From Saccharicrinis sp963663905 (lineage in GTDB: Bacteria > Bacteroidota > Bacteroidia > Bacteroidales > Marinilabiliaceae), in assembly GCA_963663905.2 (NCBI GenBank), contig OY760657.1, positions 4,960,001 to 5,024,000 on the forward strand: 64,000 nucleotides of DNA, written 5' to 3'. The position numbers and the translations under genes were made by a program. Under the pieces are notes generated by a model. That model ran no database searches. It saw only the letters and a list, made by a program, of their open reading frames with translations, and had not been told where the DNA came from. How positions within the stretch are numbered: position 1 is the first letter of the stretch; every line of letters begins with the position of its first letter. Below are positions 52,449 to 61,623 of this stretch, in pieces.

Positions 52449-53002
52449 TTTTTTGTTTTCAAAGATAGGAAGAAATTATATACAGTTATATATTTATAAG
52501 AAGCTAAAGATAATTACGTAACAATTTATATTAACTATCAGTATAATAATAAATTATATAAACAAAAACATTCTATTTAATAAGCTGTGAATAACTGTTT
52601 AATTACTGTTAATAAAATGTGAATCTAAAATTAAAATGTTTGAATATCTTAATTTGGAAAATTAAAATATATAATCTATCACATTAAACTATTTACAATT
52701 CAAACAAAATTAGAAGGATTTTAAAAACAATTCCAAACAGTATTTTAACAAGCTAAATCTTCAATAAACAGATAATCTTATTAAATTTGCCAACTATTAA
52801 CAACATGTTAATAAAGTATGTTAATTTACTGATTTCAAAACAATAGAGTTATTTATTAATTGTTTATTAAATATTAATTTCTGTTTCTTAAATGTTTATG
52901 CTTATACAAAACAATTAAATTTCGAAAATTTTATAAACGTTACTAACAGGATATTATAATTACTATAGTTTTTTAAATTTTCTCTATTTATATATTATAA
53001 TA
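52449..53002. other. Candidate replication origin region (554-bp AT-rich non-coding gap)
   Basis: No gene is visible. Hand count of 52501-52980 gives 85 G+C of 480 (about 18%), well below the surrounding coding DNA. DnaA-box-like 9-mers: TGTGAATAA at 52586-52594 (reverse complement TTATTCACA, fits TTATNCACA exactly), TGTTAATAA at 52607-52615 and 52806-52814 (one base off). The last is part of an inverted repeat TATTAACA / TGTTAATA (52796-52803 and 52806-52813). The gap separates leftward rpiB from a run of ten + genes, and a parS-like site is 1.5 kb away. No dnaA gene is in the window. Confidence 0.55.
52460..52467 (-). promoter_or_regulatory. Bacteroidota-type -7 element for rpiB (TATCTTTG)
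   Basis: CAAAGATA on the + strand; the reverse complement is an exact TAnnTTTG, 12 bases from the rpiB ATG, so the untranslated leader would be very short. Confidence 0.6.
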
Positions 53003-53998
53003 ATGAATTTAAAAGAAAGCTGGTTAAAAAAAGGTTTTGTAGACGAACCAATCGAAGGAGTTGAAGATATTAAAGAAGAGTTTTTAAAATTAAAGAAGGA
53101 AAAGAATGCTGTATTGATGGCTCATTACTATCAGGAAGATGAGATTCAAGATATAGCAGATTTTGTTGGAGATAGTTTAGCTTTGGCTCAATTCGCAAGT
53201 AAAACCAGTGCTGATATAATTATCGTTGCAGGAGTTCATTTTATGGGAGAAACTGCAAAAATTCTGTCTCCAGAAAAAACTGTACTAGTTCCTGATTTAA
53301 ATGCTGGTTGTAGTTTAGCTGATAGTTGTCCACCAGACCTGTTTTCAGAATTTGTTAAAAATCATCCGGGATATAAAGTAATTACTTATGTAAATACTTC
53401 TGCTGAAATAAAAGCTTTATCAGATATTGTAGTAACTAGTACTAATGCTAAAGCTATTGTAGATAGCTTTGATAAAGATGAAAAGTTAATCTTTGGTCCT
53501 GATAGAAATTTAGGTAATTACATTAATAGTGTTACAGGTAGAAATATGACATTATGGGATGGTGCCTGTCATGTACATGAAAAATTTTCATTAGAGAAAA
53601 TTTTAGAACTAAAGAAAGAAAATCCTGAGGCTAAATTGTTGGCTCACCCAGAATGTAAGAAACCTTTACTAATGGTTGCTGATCATATTGGTTCTACAGC
53701 GGCCTTGTTAAATTTTTCTGCTACTGATGATTCAAACAAATATATTGTGGCTACTGAGTCAGGTATCATTCATCAAATGAAATTAAAAAGTCCTGATAAA
53801 ATATTTATACCTGCTCCACCTAATGATTCAACATGTGCTTGCAATGATTGTAATTTTATGCGATTAAATACTATGAATAAATTGTATAATGCACTTAAAT
53901 TTAACTGGCCTACAATTGAAGTTTCTGAAGATATTAGAGTAAAAGCTGTTTTACCAATTGAAAAAATGTTAGATATATCTAATAAATTAGGTCTGTAG
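53003..53998 (+). CDS. nadA: Quinolinate synthase
   Basis: 331 residues. Three-domain Fe-S enzyme that condenses iminoaspartate with dihydroxyacetone phosphate to quinolinate in de novo NAD synthesis. Visible motifs: LMAHYYQEDEIQDIADFVGDSL, GVHFMGETAKILSPEK, LNAGCSLADSCPPD (first cluster Cys), YVNTSAEIKA, WDGACHVHEKF, HPECKKPL (second Cys) and the STCACNDCNFM tail (third Cys). The [4Fe-4S] ligands are thus complete. It is the first gene of the rightward run; the 554-base gap before it shows no clear -7 box. Confidence 0.97.
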   Translation: MNLKESWLKKGFVDEPIEGVEDIKEEFLKLKKEKNAVLMAHYYQEDEIQDIADFVGDSLALAQFASKTSADIIIVAGVHFMGETAKILSPEKTVLVPDLNAGCSLADSCPPDLFSEFVKNHPGYKVITYVNTSAEIKALSDIVVTSTNAKAIVDSFDKDEKLIFGPDRNLGNYINSVTGRNMTLWDGACHVHEKFSLEKILELKKENPEAKLLAHPECKKPLLMVADHIGSTAALLNFSATDDSNKYIVATESGIIHQMKLKSPDKIFIPAPPNDSTCACNDCNFMRLNTMNKLYNALKFNWPTIEVSEDIRVKAVLPIEKMLDISNKLGL

Positions 53999-54016
53999 TT
54001 TAAATATTCGCGAAAT

Positions 54017-54409
54017 ATGCCAAATATAAATCCTTTAAACATCTTATTAGTAGAAGATAACATATTAAATCAAAAACTCATTTATCTTAACTTAGCTAAG
54101 TTCAAACATAAGATTGATATAGCTAATAATGGCAAAGAGGCTGTAGATAAAGTCAAAACAGGTACATACGATTTAATAATTATGGATCTAATGATGCCTG
54201 TTATGGATGGTTTAGAAGCTACAACATGTATTCGTGAATATGAAAATACTAAAGGTATTAAAACTAAAATTATCGGTTTAACAGCTAACACTTTTGATGC
54301 TGACAGAGAAAAATGTTTAAATCATGGTATGGATGAATATATGGCCAAACCTTTCGATTTAGAAATTTTTAATGATATACTTGTAAAATTAAATTTACTA
54401 AAGGACTAA
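54017..54409 (+). CDS. Single-domain response regulator
   Basis: 130-residue receiver domain: LLVEDNILNQKLI (acidic pair), phosphoacceptor Asp in IIMDLMMPVMDGLEA (Asp53 region), LTANTFDA and MAKPFD with the conserved Lys. It resembles receiver domains detached from hybrid histidine kinases (EDNxxNQKL start) more than CheY. It lies 19 bases after nadA and 8 bases before ruvB with no kinase nearby, so its partner is unknown. Confidence 0.93.
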   Translation: MPNINPLNILLVEDNILNQKLIYLNLAKFKHKIDIANNGKEAVDKVKTGTYDLIIMDLMMPVMDGLEATTCIREYENTKGIKTKIIGLTANTFDADREKCLNHGMDEYMAKPFDLEIFNDILVKLNLLKD

Positions 54410-54416
54410 TTTTATA

Positions 54417-55442
54417 ATGCAAGATAGTTTTGATATTCGTGAGGAGGGTTATCAATCCGTAGATAATGATGTTGAAAATAAACTACGTCCTTTATCTTTT
54501 ACTGATTTTCAAGGACAAGCGAAAATTGTAGAAAATCTAAAGATATTCGTTCAAGCGGCTTCTATGAGAGAAGAAGCGCTTGATCATGTTTTATTGCATG
54601 GACCTCCTGGCCTAGGAAAAACTACTCTCTCGAATATTATCGCTAATGAATTGAACGTAGGATTTAAACTAACAAGTGGTCCTGTTCTTGACAAGCCAGG
54701 TGATTTAGCTGGTATTTTGACTAGTTTGGAGCCTAATGATGTTCTTTTTATTGATGAAATCCATCGTTTAAGTCCTGTTGTTGAAGAATATTTGTATTCG
54801 GCAATGGAAGATTACAGAATAGATATTGTAATTGATAAAGGACCTGGTGCCCGAAGTATTCAAATTGATTTAAATCCCTTTACTTTAATTGGAGCTACTA
54901 CCAGAAGTGGTTTGCTTACCAGTCCTTTAAGAGCTCGATTTGGAATCAATTGTCATTTGGAATATTATGATACAGATATCTTATCAGGTATAGTTAAAAG
55001 ATCTTCATACATTCTAAATACTCCTATTACAGAAGAAGCTAGTTATGAAATTGCAGGAAGAAGTAGAGGTACTCCTCGTATTGCAAATGCTTTATTAAGA
55101 AGGGTTAGAGACTTTGCACAAGTTAAAGGCAATGGTAATATTGATATTAAGATTTCTAAATTTTCGTTGGAAGCTTTAAATATTGATCAACATGGTTTAG
55201 ATGAAATGGATCATAAAATTTTATATACATTGATAGATAAATTTCAAGGAGGTCCGGTAGGTATTTCAACTATTGCAACTGCTATTGGTGAAGATGCTGG
55301 TACGATTGAAGAAGTTTATGAACCATTTTTAATCAAAGAGGGTTTTGTAAAAAGAACTCCTCGTGGTCGTATGGTTACTCCAATGGCATATAGTCATCTT
55401 GGGCGTGATAACAATATTCAGGAGCAATTTTCTTTATTTTAA
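54417..55442 (+). CDS. ruvB: Holliday junction branch migration ATPase RuvB
   Basis: 341 residues. LRPLSFTDFQGQ start, Walker A HGPPGLGKTTLSNII, Walker B VLFIDEIHRLSP, sensor GATTRSGLLTSPLRARFG and the winged-helix end GPVGISTIATAIGED with RTPRGRMVTPMAY. It drives branch migration with RuvA and RuvC during recombination; neither partner is in the window. It starts 7 bases after the response regulator and is followed 12 bases later by a flippase gene. Confidence 0.98.
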   Translation: MQDSFDIREEGYQSVDNDVENKLRPLSFTDFQGQAKIVENLKIFVQAASMREEALDHVLLHGPPGLGKTTLSNIIANELNVGFKLTSGPVLDKPGDLAGILTSLEPNDVLFIDEIHRLSPVVEEYLYSAMEDYRIDIVIDKGPGARSIQIDLNPFTLIGATTRSGLLTSPLRARFGINCHLEYYDTDILSGIVKRSSYILNTPITEEASYEIAGRSRGTPRIANALLRRVRDFAQVKGNGNIDIKISKFSLEALNIDQHGLDEMDHKILYTLIDKFQGGPVGISTIATAIGEDAGTIEEVYEPFLIKEGFVKRTPRGRMVTPMAYSHLGRDNNIQEQFSLF

Positions 55443-55454
55443 TTTCTTATTATT

Positions 55455-56966
55455 TTGGGAAATATTAAATCTTTAGCTGGCGAAACAGTCATTTACGGAG
55501 GAGGTACGATTTTAGTACGTTTGCTAAATTGGCTTTTAATGCCATATTATATTCGTACTATGGATCAAATTCAGTTTGGTTATATTACTGAAATATACGG
55601 CTATATAGCTATATTTTTAGTTATTCTTACATATGGGTTTGAAACTACTTTTTTTCGATTTTCAAAAAAAGACAATTATAAAAGTGTTTTTACCACTGGA
55701 TTCTTAAGTATTTTAACCACCAGTTCTATTTTTATTTTGTTTTTGTATATTTTTCTTCAAAATGTAAATCTATCCAAAACTTATGAATCATATAACAATC
55801 TTATTTTAATAGCTGGTTTAATTGTAGCTTTTGATGCAATTAGTGCCCTTATTTTCGCTAAAATAAGATATAATAATAAAAGTATAAGGTTTGCTATTAT
55901 TAAGTTATTAAATGTGCTTATTTTGATATTTTTCAATATCTTATTTTTAAAAGTTTGTCCTCTTATTATCAATAGTCAATATTCATATTTCATTGATTGG
56001 TTTTATGAGGTTGAATATCAGGCTTATTATGTTCTCTTGTCAAATTTAATAGCTTCTATATTTGTATTTTTTGTTTTACTTAAAGATTTAAAAGGAAGTT
56101 TTAGTGGATTTGATTTTACCTTATTAAAAAGGATGTACATTTATTCCTTTCCTATTTTGATTGTTGGAATTACGGGTATGATTAATCAAAGCATTGATAA
56201 AGCCTTGTTACCTAGGTTAATCGGTGGAGAAGAGGGATATCGTTTAGTTGCTTTATATGGAGCTAATTTTAAAATTGGTGTTTTAATGGCAATGTTTACC
56301 CAATCGTTTAGATTAGCCTTTGAACCTTTCTTTTTTAAGCATCATAGTAAATCAGATGATAGAACAATTTACAGTCAAATACTAATTTATTTTATTCTCT
56401 TTGGAATGTTAATATTTTTAGGTGTAACTTATTTTATGGACATCATAAATTTATTGTTACTTCCTGAGTATAATACAGCTAATAATGTAATTCCTTTAGT
56501 TTTAATTGCTCAATTATTTAGTGGTATATATTTTACTTTATCGGTTTGGTATAAAGTATCAGATAAAACAATTTATGGGGCATATATGGGAATTATTGGG
56601 ACAATAGTTACACTAGTTGGGAATTTTCTTTTAATACCAATATTAGGGTATTATGGTTGTGCTATAAGTGGAATGTTATGTTTTATCAGTATGGTTCTAT
56701 TTAGTGTTTATTGGGGAAATAAACATTTTAAAATATATTATAATTGGACAAAAATATTTAAGTATGCTATATTCTGTGTTACTTTATATTTTACTGGTAT
56801 ATATTTAGTTCCTAACATAATTCATTTATTTATTGTTAATACTGGCCTTTTAAGTAATATTATTGTAATTATATTAAGGGTTTGCTTATTAGTTGTATTT
56901 TTATGGATTATTTATGTTTTAGAATTTAGAAAATTAATAAAAGCTCAAAATGTCGTTAATAATTAA
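55455..56966 (+). CDS. Oligosaccharide flippase/MATE-like membrane protein (Wzx type)
   Basis: 503 residues with about 14 membrane helices. Start TTG at 55455 gives MGNIKSLAGETVIYGGGTI, the typical opening of Bacteroidota polysaccharide-biosynthesis flippases, so the non-ATG start is well supported. Other features: RLLNWLLMPYYIRTM, SIDKALLPRLIGG and long hydrophobic stretches to the end. It would flip lipid-linked saccharides or a related lipid across the inner membrane. The C-terminus overlaps dut by 17 bases. The cargo is unknown; the glycan block at 36.5-45.5 kb is distant. Confidence 0.9.
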   Translation: MGNIKSLAGETVIYGGGTILVRLLNWLLMPYYIRTMDQIQFGYITEIYGYIAIFLVILTYGFETTFFRFSKKDNYKSVFTTGFLSILTTSSIFILFLYIFLQNVNLSKTYESYNNLILIAGLIVAFDAISALIFAKIRYNNKSIRFAIIKLLNVLILIFFNILFLKVCPLIINSQYSYFIDWFYEVEYQAYYVLLSNLIASIFVFFVLLKDLKGSFSGFDFTLLKRMYIYSFPILIVGITGMINQSIDKALLPRLIGGEEGYRLVALYGANFKIGVLMAMFTQSFRLAFEPFFFKHHSKSDDRTIYSQILIYFILFGMLIFLGVTYFMDIINLLLLPEYNTANNVIPLVLIAQLFSGIYFTLSVWYKVSDKTIYGAYMGIIGTIVTLVGNFLLIPILGYYGCAISGMLCFISMVLFSVYWGNKHFKIYYNWTKIFKYAIFCVTLYFTGIYLVPNIIHLFIVNTGLLSNIIVIILRVCLLVVFLWIIYVLEFRKLIKAQNVVNN

Positions 56967-57390
56967 AATAATTAATAAAAGTAATAATCCTCTTCCTGAA
57001 TATAGTACGAATTTAAGTGCTGGACTCGATTTGCGCGCTTTTTTGAATGATGAAATTATATTAAAACCTTTACAACGTGTTTTGATTCCAACAGGTTTAT
57101 ATATAGAACTTCCAGTAGGATATGAAGCTCAAATTAGACCACGTAGTGGATTGGCTTATAAACATGGAATTACTGTTTTAAATACTCCTGGCACGATTGA
57201 TGCTGATTATCGTGGCGAAATAAAAATAATATTAGTTAATCTAAGTAACGATGACTTTACCATTAAATCTGGTGAAAGAATTTGTCAAATGGTTATAGCA
57301 AAACATGAAAATGCAGTCTTTTTAAAAGTTGATTCAATTGAGGATACAGAAAGAGGGACTGGAGGTTTTGGTCATACTGGCAAGCATTAA
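56950..57390 (+). CDS. dut: Deoxyuridine 5'-triphosphate nucleotidohydrolase
   Basis: 146 residues with the five dUTPase motifs: AGLDLRAFLN (1), RPRSGLAYKHGI (2), GTIDADYRGEI (3, catalytic Asp), GERICQMVIAKH (4) and RGTGGFGHTG (5, flexible arm). The trimeric enzyme hydrolyses dUTP to dUMP, preventing uracil in DNA and feeding dTMP synthesis. The ATG lies within the 3-prime end of the flippase gene (17-base overlap). Confidence 0.97.
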   Translation: MSLIIKIINKSNNPLPEYSTNLSAGLDLRAFLNDEIILKPLQRVLIPTGLYIELPVGYEAQIRPRSGLAYKHGITVLNTPGTIDADYRGEIKIILVNLSNDDFTIKSGERICQMVIAKHENAVFLKVDSIEDTERGTGGFGHTGKH

Positions 57391-57412
57391 TTATTTTTAT
57401 AAAATTTTTTAA

Positions 57413-59161
57413 ATGAGATATTTATTCCTATTTGGATTATTATTTATACTGTTATACGGTTGTAAAACTATAAAAAATACACCTGTCAAAAGTAATGATT
57501 TAATAACTGTTAAATCAAGTGATTTATCTTCTAGTGATAAAAGAAAATTCGATTATTTTTTCTTCGAAGCAGAGAGATTAAAGATGCAAGGACAACTGGA
57601 TAAGGCTAAAATGTATCTGGTTGAATGCATAAAGATAGATTCTTTAAGTAGTACTTGTTATTATGAATTGTCTAATATTGAAATCGCCTATAAGAACTAC
57701 GAAGGTGCACAGGATTTATTAAGTAATGCAGTTCGTTTGGCTCCAGGTAATAAGTGGTATAAAATGTTATTAGGCGATTTATATCAACAAAATAAAGATG
57801 TTACTAATTCAATTAGAATATATGAATCCTTAGTAGAGCAGTTTCCTACAAACGAAGAATATTTATATGTTCTAGCTCAATTGTATACACAAAATAAACA
57901 ATACCAGGAATCAATAGATACATATAATTTATTACAAAAGAATATTGGTTTAAATGAGATTATTTCTTTAGAAAAAGAAAAGTTGTATTTACATTTAGGT
58001 AAAACTACTAGTGCTTATAAAGAAATACAAGAACTTATAAAAGATAATCCTTATGAACCTAAATATTATGGATTTCTCGGTGATGTTTATTTTTATAATA
58101 AAGAATTTGATAAGGCTATAGGTGCTTATAAACAAATTTTTACGTTAGATTCTGATAATGGACTTGGGTATTTTTCATTGGGAAATATTTCTATTTATCA
58201 AAAAGATACTGTCGCTTTTTTAAATTATTATAATTCAGGTTTACAAGATAAAGAATTAGATATCGAAGTTAAAATTCAAAGATTATTACCTTTCGTTGTA
58301 AATGATGATTTTAATAATTATAAAGATACATCAAGTATAGAGAAATTATTTAATACTTTGATTTTCACTCATGCTGATAATTCTAAAGGCTATATTTTTT
58401 ATGCTAACTATCTTCAAAATCATAAAAGATTTGATGAAGCCATTACTAACTATAAACTAGGATTAAAGTTTGATAATAATAACTCATCTGTTTGGCAAGA
58501 TTTATTTTTATTAGAAATAAACACAAATAATTTTGAATTATTATATAAAGATACAGAGGAAGCATTAATTGTTCTGCCTGAAGAACCCTTATTTTATTTG
58601 TTTCATAGTATTGCATGTATGCAAAAACAGCAAAATGAAAGTGCCTATAAAAGTCTTATTAAAGGATTTGAATTTATAGGTAATAATCTTCAATTAAAAT
58701 CCCAATATTATGCATATTTAGGTGATGTTTTGTATAATTTAAATCGTTATGAGGAATCTTTTTCAAATTATGACAATGCACTTAAATTGAATGAAAATAA
58801 TGTGGTTGTTTTAAATAATTATAGTTATTATCTATCGTTATTAAATAGGGATCTTGAAAAAGCTGAGACTATGATATCTAAATGTGTGGAAATAGAACCT
58901 TTAAATTATACTTATTTAGATACTTATGCTTGGGTTTTATTTAAAAGAAAAAGATATTTTGAGGCTAAATATATTATTGAAAGAGCTATCGAAAATGGAG
59001 GAGATTCTAGTGATGTTATTGTTGAACATTACGGAGATATATTATTTAAAAATGGAGATATTAATGGTGCTTTAATTCAATGGAATAAAGCTATCAATTT
59101 AGGCAGTCAGTCACAATTATTAATCAAAAAAATTGAAGAGGAGAGATACGTTGAAGAATAG
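57413..59161 (+). CDS. TPR-repeat lipoprotein
   Basis: 582 residues: lipoprotein signal (LLFILLYGC, Cys17) followed from about residue 45 by around a dozen tetratricopeptide repeats (ACYYELSNIEIAYKNYEGAQ-type units; YYGFLGDVYFYNKEFDKAIGAY, YYAYLGDVLYNLNRYEESFSNY, YLDTYAWVLFKRKRYFEAK, VEHYGDILFKNGDINGALIQW). TPRs build a protein-docking superhelix on the periplasmic side of a membrane. The gene is followed by the overlapping DUF4292 lipoprotein gene and EnvC-like gene, a conserved Bacteroidota neighbourhood, so an envelope-biogenesis scaffold role is likely but unproven. Confidence 0.9.
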   Translation: MRYLFLFGLLFILLYGCKTIKNTPVKSNDLITVKSSDLSSSDKRKFDYFFFEAERLKMQGQLDKAKMYLVECIKIDSLSSTCYYELSNIEIAYKNYEGAQDLLSNAVRLAPGNKWYKMLLGDLYQQNKDVTNSIRIYESLVEQFPTNEEYLYVLAQLYTQNKQYQESIDTYNLLQKNIGLNEIISLEKEKLYLHLGKTTSAYKEIQELIKDNPYEPKYYGFLGDVYFYNKEFDKAIGAYKQIFTLDSDNGLGYFSLGNISIYQKDTVAFLNYYNSGLQDKELDIEVKIQRLLPFVVNDDFNNYKDTSSIEKLFNTLIFTHADNSKGYIFYANYLQNHKRFDEAITNYKLGLKFDNNNSSVWQDLFLLEINTNNFELLYKDTEEALIVLPEEPLFYLFHSIACMQKQQNESAYKSLIKGFEFIGNNLQLKSQYYAYLGDVLYNLNRYEESFSNYDNALKLNENNVVVLNNYSYYLSLLNRDLEKAETMISKCVEIEPLNYTYLDTYAWVLFKRKRYFEAKYIIERAIENGGDSSDVIVEHYGDILFKNGDINGALIQWNKAINLGSQSQLLIKKIEEERYVEE

Positions 59162-59981
59162 TATTATATGGCTTATTCTAGTTTTATTTTTGTTTAATGC
59201 CTGTAAGACTAGTGAAAAAGTTGTAATTGGAAAGGTTAGTAATATTCCTGATGTTAAGTTAAGAAAATTATTAAAAGATAATGAAATTAATTATAATCAG
59301 TTATATTTAAAAAAGGTCGGATTTACCTTAGATGATGGTGATCAAAAGAGATCATTTAAAGGAAGTTTTGTTATAAAAAAAGACAGTGTTATTATCGTTT
59401 CTATATATGCTTTAATGGGAATTGAACTCATAAGGGCACAATTAACAAAAGATAGTGTTATTATTGTTGATAAGCATAATAAATTTGTGTATAATACAGA
59501 TTATAGTTATTTCGAAAATAAATTTGGAGTAGACATTACATTTGATATTATACAATCTATTATTTCAAATCAACTATTTATTTATCCTGATGAAGGTGAT
59601 TTTTATGACGGATTAAAAAAATATAAGCATGATATAACTAAAGACTTTTATGCTTTTAAATCAATAAAAGGAAAGCGAGTTAACAGAATTGCTAAAAGAG
59701 ATAATTCTAATATTATTTACCATGAAATAGATATTTATCCTGAATTATTTAAAATTTTTAATGTTTTCTTAAAAGATTTTGGAACTGGTCAATCGTTAAA
59801 AGTTAAATATGATAACTTTAAAAATTTTAATAACATCTTATTTCCCGAAGATATAGTAATATCTGCAACTCAAGGCGTTAAAGAAATTAATTTAAGTTTA
59901 AAAATTAATTATTTAGATATAAATGATGGTGGAAGCTTGCATTTTAAAATACCTACTTCATATCAAAATAAAGACATCTAG
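59151..59981 (+). CDS. DUF4292 family lipoprotein
   Basis: 276 residues from the TTG at 59151, chosen over an in-frame TTG at 59133 because GAGGAGAGA at 59137-59145 is a well-spaced ribosome-binding site for it. The signal peptide NSIIWLILVLFLFNAC has a lipobox Cys16. The mature domain (LYLKKVGFTLDDGDQKRSFKGSFVIKKDSVIIVSIYALMGIE) is beta-rich, the DUF4292 pattern, reminiscent of LolA/LolB lipid-binding halves. Bacteroidota have no clear LolB, so a lipoprotein-handling role has been proposed by analogy only; I treat it as unknown. It overlaps the upstream TPR gene by 11 bases. Confidence 0.88.
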   Translation: MKNSIIWLILVLFLFNACKTSEKVVIGKVSNIPDVKLRKLLKDNEINYNQLYLKKVGFTLDDGDQKRSFKGSFVIKKDSVIIVSIYALMGIELIRAQLTKDSVIIVDKHNKFVYNTDYSYFENKFGVDITFDIIQSIISNQLFIYPDEGDFYDGLKKYKHDITKDFYAFKSIKGKRVNRIAKRDNSNIIYHEIDIYPELFKIFNVFLKDFGTGQSLKVKYDNFKNFNNILFPEDIVISATQGVKEINLSLKINYLDINDGGSLHFKIPTSYQNKDI

Positions 59982-61134
59982 TTTTATCATAGTTTTGTTT
60001 TTTTCCTTTTCATTTATTTGTTTTTCACAGAATAAAGAAATAGACGATTTAAAAAAACTCAGAACAAAATATGAGAATGATATCTTGAATGCAAAAAATT
60101 TATTAGATAAAAAATCGAAAACTAAAAGTAGTTATCTTAATGATCTTAAACTTCTATGTGCAAAAATTAATTCTCAAGAAAGTGTCATAGAAACTTATAA
60201 AGCTGAGATTAATTTAATTACAAAAGAAATAGATTCAAATAACCAATTAATTACTAAACTTAGTAACGAGATAAAAGACATAAAAAAAGTATATGAATTA
60301 TTAATAATTGAAGCTAATAAGCAGTATATTAATAATCAGAACGAGTTAATGTATATATTCAGTGCTAAAAGTTTTTCTGAAGCATATAGAAGATTTAATG
60401 TTTTAAAACAATATAGTTCCTATCGAAAAACCCAAGGTATAATTTTGATGGAAACTATAACTAAGCATGATAGTATTAAGACTCACAACATTGAAATTTT
60501 AAAGCAGAAGCAATCTGTTTATAATTCGTTAAATAAGGAGTTAGAGGATATTAAATTAGCGATTGATTCTAAAGAAAATTATATTTTAAAATTAAAAAAT
60601 GATGAAAGATGGCTTAAGAAAGAAATTTCTAAAAAGAAAAAAGCTTCATCTGATTTAGAAAGTTCTATTGAAAAATTAATAAGTGAATTGGGTAATGTTA
60701 ACGGCAATAATTTATTTAGTAATTTTTCAAGTTCAAAGGGTAAATTAAATTGGCCTATTGATGGTGGTGTAATAATTAATAACTTTGGTGAACATAATCA
60801 CGCTGTTTTAAAGGGCGTAAAAATAAAGAATAATGGTATTGATATATCAGCTTTGAAAGATAATCAGGTTAAAAGTGTATATGAGGGTACTGTAAGTCGC
60901 GTTATTGCTATTCCCGGGTATAATAAAGCTGTTATTATTAGACATGGTAAATTTCTTACTGTTTATGCTAATTTAATTGATGTTTTTGTTAAAAATGGAG
61001 ATACTATTAGAAGTAATCAGAATATAGGTAAAATCTATACTGAAACCAATGAAAAGAATGGTATTCTGCATTTTGAAATTTGGGAAGAGAATAAAAAGAT
61101 AAATCCTGCTGATTGGTTGACTAAATTTAATTAA
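59923..61134 (+). CDS. EnvC-like murein hydrolase activator with degenerate LytM domain
   Basis: 403 residues; a 59-base overlap with DUF4292. Start uncertain: the ATGs at 59923/59926 add about 15 residues before the hydrophobic signal segment SSFIIVLFFSFSFICFS, and no ATG lies closer. Long coiled coils follow (about 36-120 and 165-250) then a LytM/M23 domain (about 275-400). Catalytic zinc ligands look replaced: NGIDIS has no His before the Asp motif, and YANL replaces YAHL; LHFEIW keeps its His. This matches EnvC/NlpD-type activators that switch on amidases at the septum rather than hydrolases. It may therefore couple division to peptidoglycan splitting. Confidence 0.87.
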   Translation: MMVEACILKYLLHIKIKTSSFIIVLFFSFSFICFSQNKEIDDLKKLRTKYENDILNAKNLLDKKSKTKSSYLNDLKLLCAKINSQESVIETYKAEINLITKEIDSNNQLITKLSNEIKDIKKVYELLIIEANKQYINNQNELMYIFSAKSFSEAYRRFNVLKQYSSYRKTQGIILMETITKHDSIKTHNIEILKQKQSVYNSLNKELEDIKLAIDSKENYILKLKNDERWLKKEISKKKKASSDLESSIEKLISELGNVNGNNLFSNFSSSKGKLNWPIDGGVIINNFGEHNHAVLKGVKIKNNGIDISALKDNQVKSVYEGTVSRVIAIPGYNKAVIIRHGKFLTVYANLIDVFVKNGDTIRSNQNIGKIYTETNEKNGILHFEIWEENKKINPADWLTKFN

Positions 61135-61218
61135 ATGTTTAAAAATTATTAGCAATTTTAGTAACTATTTATTTTAAATTTAGTATACGAGAAAAAATGT
61201 AAATAATTCGGAAGCTAA

Positions 61219-61623
61219 ATGGATCTAATTGTGGAAAAAGTTGTAATTGATTCAGAAATTAAAAATATTACTCTAGTTGAGAAGTTAATTGATGATATTT
61301 CAAGTCAGTATAAATTGCACTCTGATATTTATGGAAAATTATTATTAGCTATAGTCGAAGGAGTTAATAATGCCATAGTTCATGGTAATAAATTGGATAT
61401 CAATAAAAAAGTTCAATTAGAGTATGCTATTACTGATAAAAATATTGAATTTACTATAAAGGATGAAGGTCCGGGTTTTGATTTTACTAAAATACCTGAT
61501 CCTACTTTACCTGAAAATATTGAAAAAACGCATGGTCGTGGAATATTTTTAATGAATCATTTAGCTGATGATATAGAATTTGAAAATAATGGTAGCACAG
61601 TTAAATTAATTTTTGATTTATAA
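61219..61623 (+). CDS. RsbW-like ATP-binding protein (GHKL serine kinase type)
   Basis: 134 residues. N-box LLLAIVEGVNNAIVHGN (about 42-58), G1 IKDEGPGFDF, and G2 THGRGIFLMNHLAD match HATPase_c_2 anti-sigma regulatory kinases (RsbW, SpoIIAB). Such proteins phosphorylate STAS antagonists and bind sigma factors. No sigma factor or STAS gene is adjacent; the only STAS protein in the window (27295-27606) is 34 kb away. It lies just upstream of ybeY (stop at 61623, GTG at 61624), a conserved Bacteroidota pairing with unknown meaning. Confidence 0.88.
   Translation: MDLIVEKVVIDSEIKNITLVEKLIDDISSQYKLHSDIYGKLLLAIVEGVNNAIVHGNKLDINKKVQLEYAITDKNIEFTIKDEGPGFDFTKIPDPTLPENIEKTHGRGIFLMNHLADDIEFENNGSTVKLIFDL

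Noticed and set aside
54004..54018. Imperfect palindrome around CGCG just before the response regulator at 54017
   Set aside because: Arms are unequal and it overlaps the start region; no further copies were seen.
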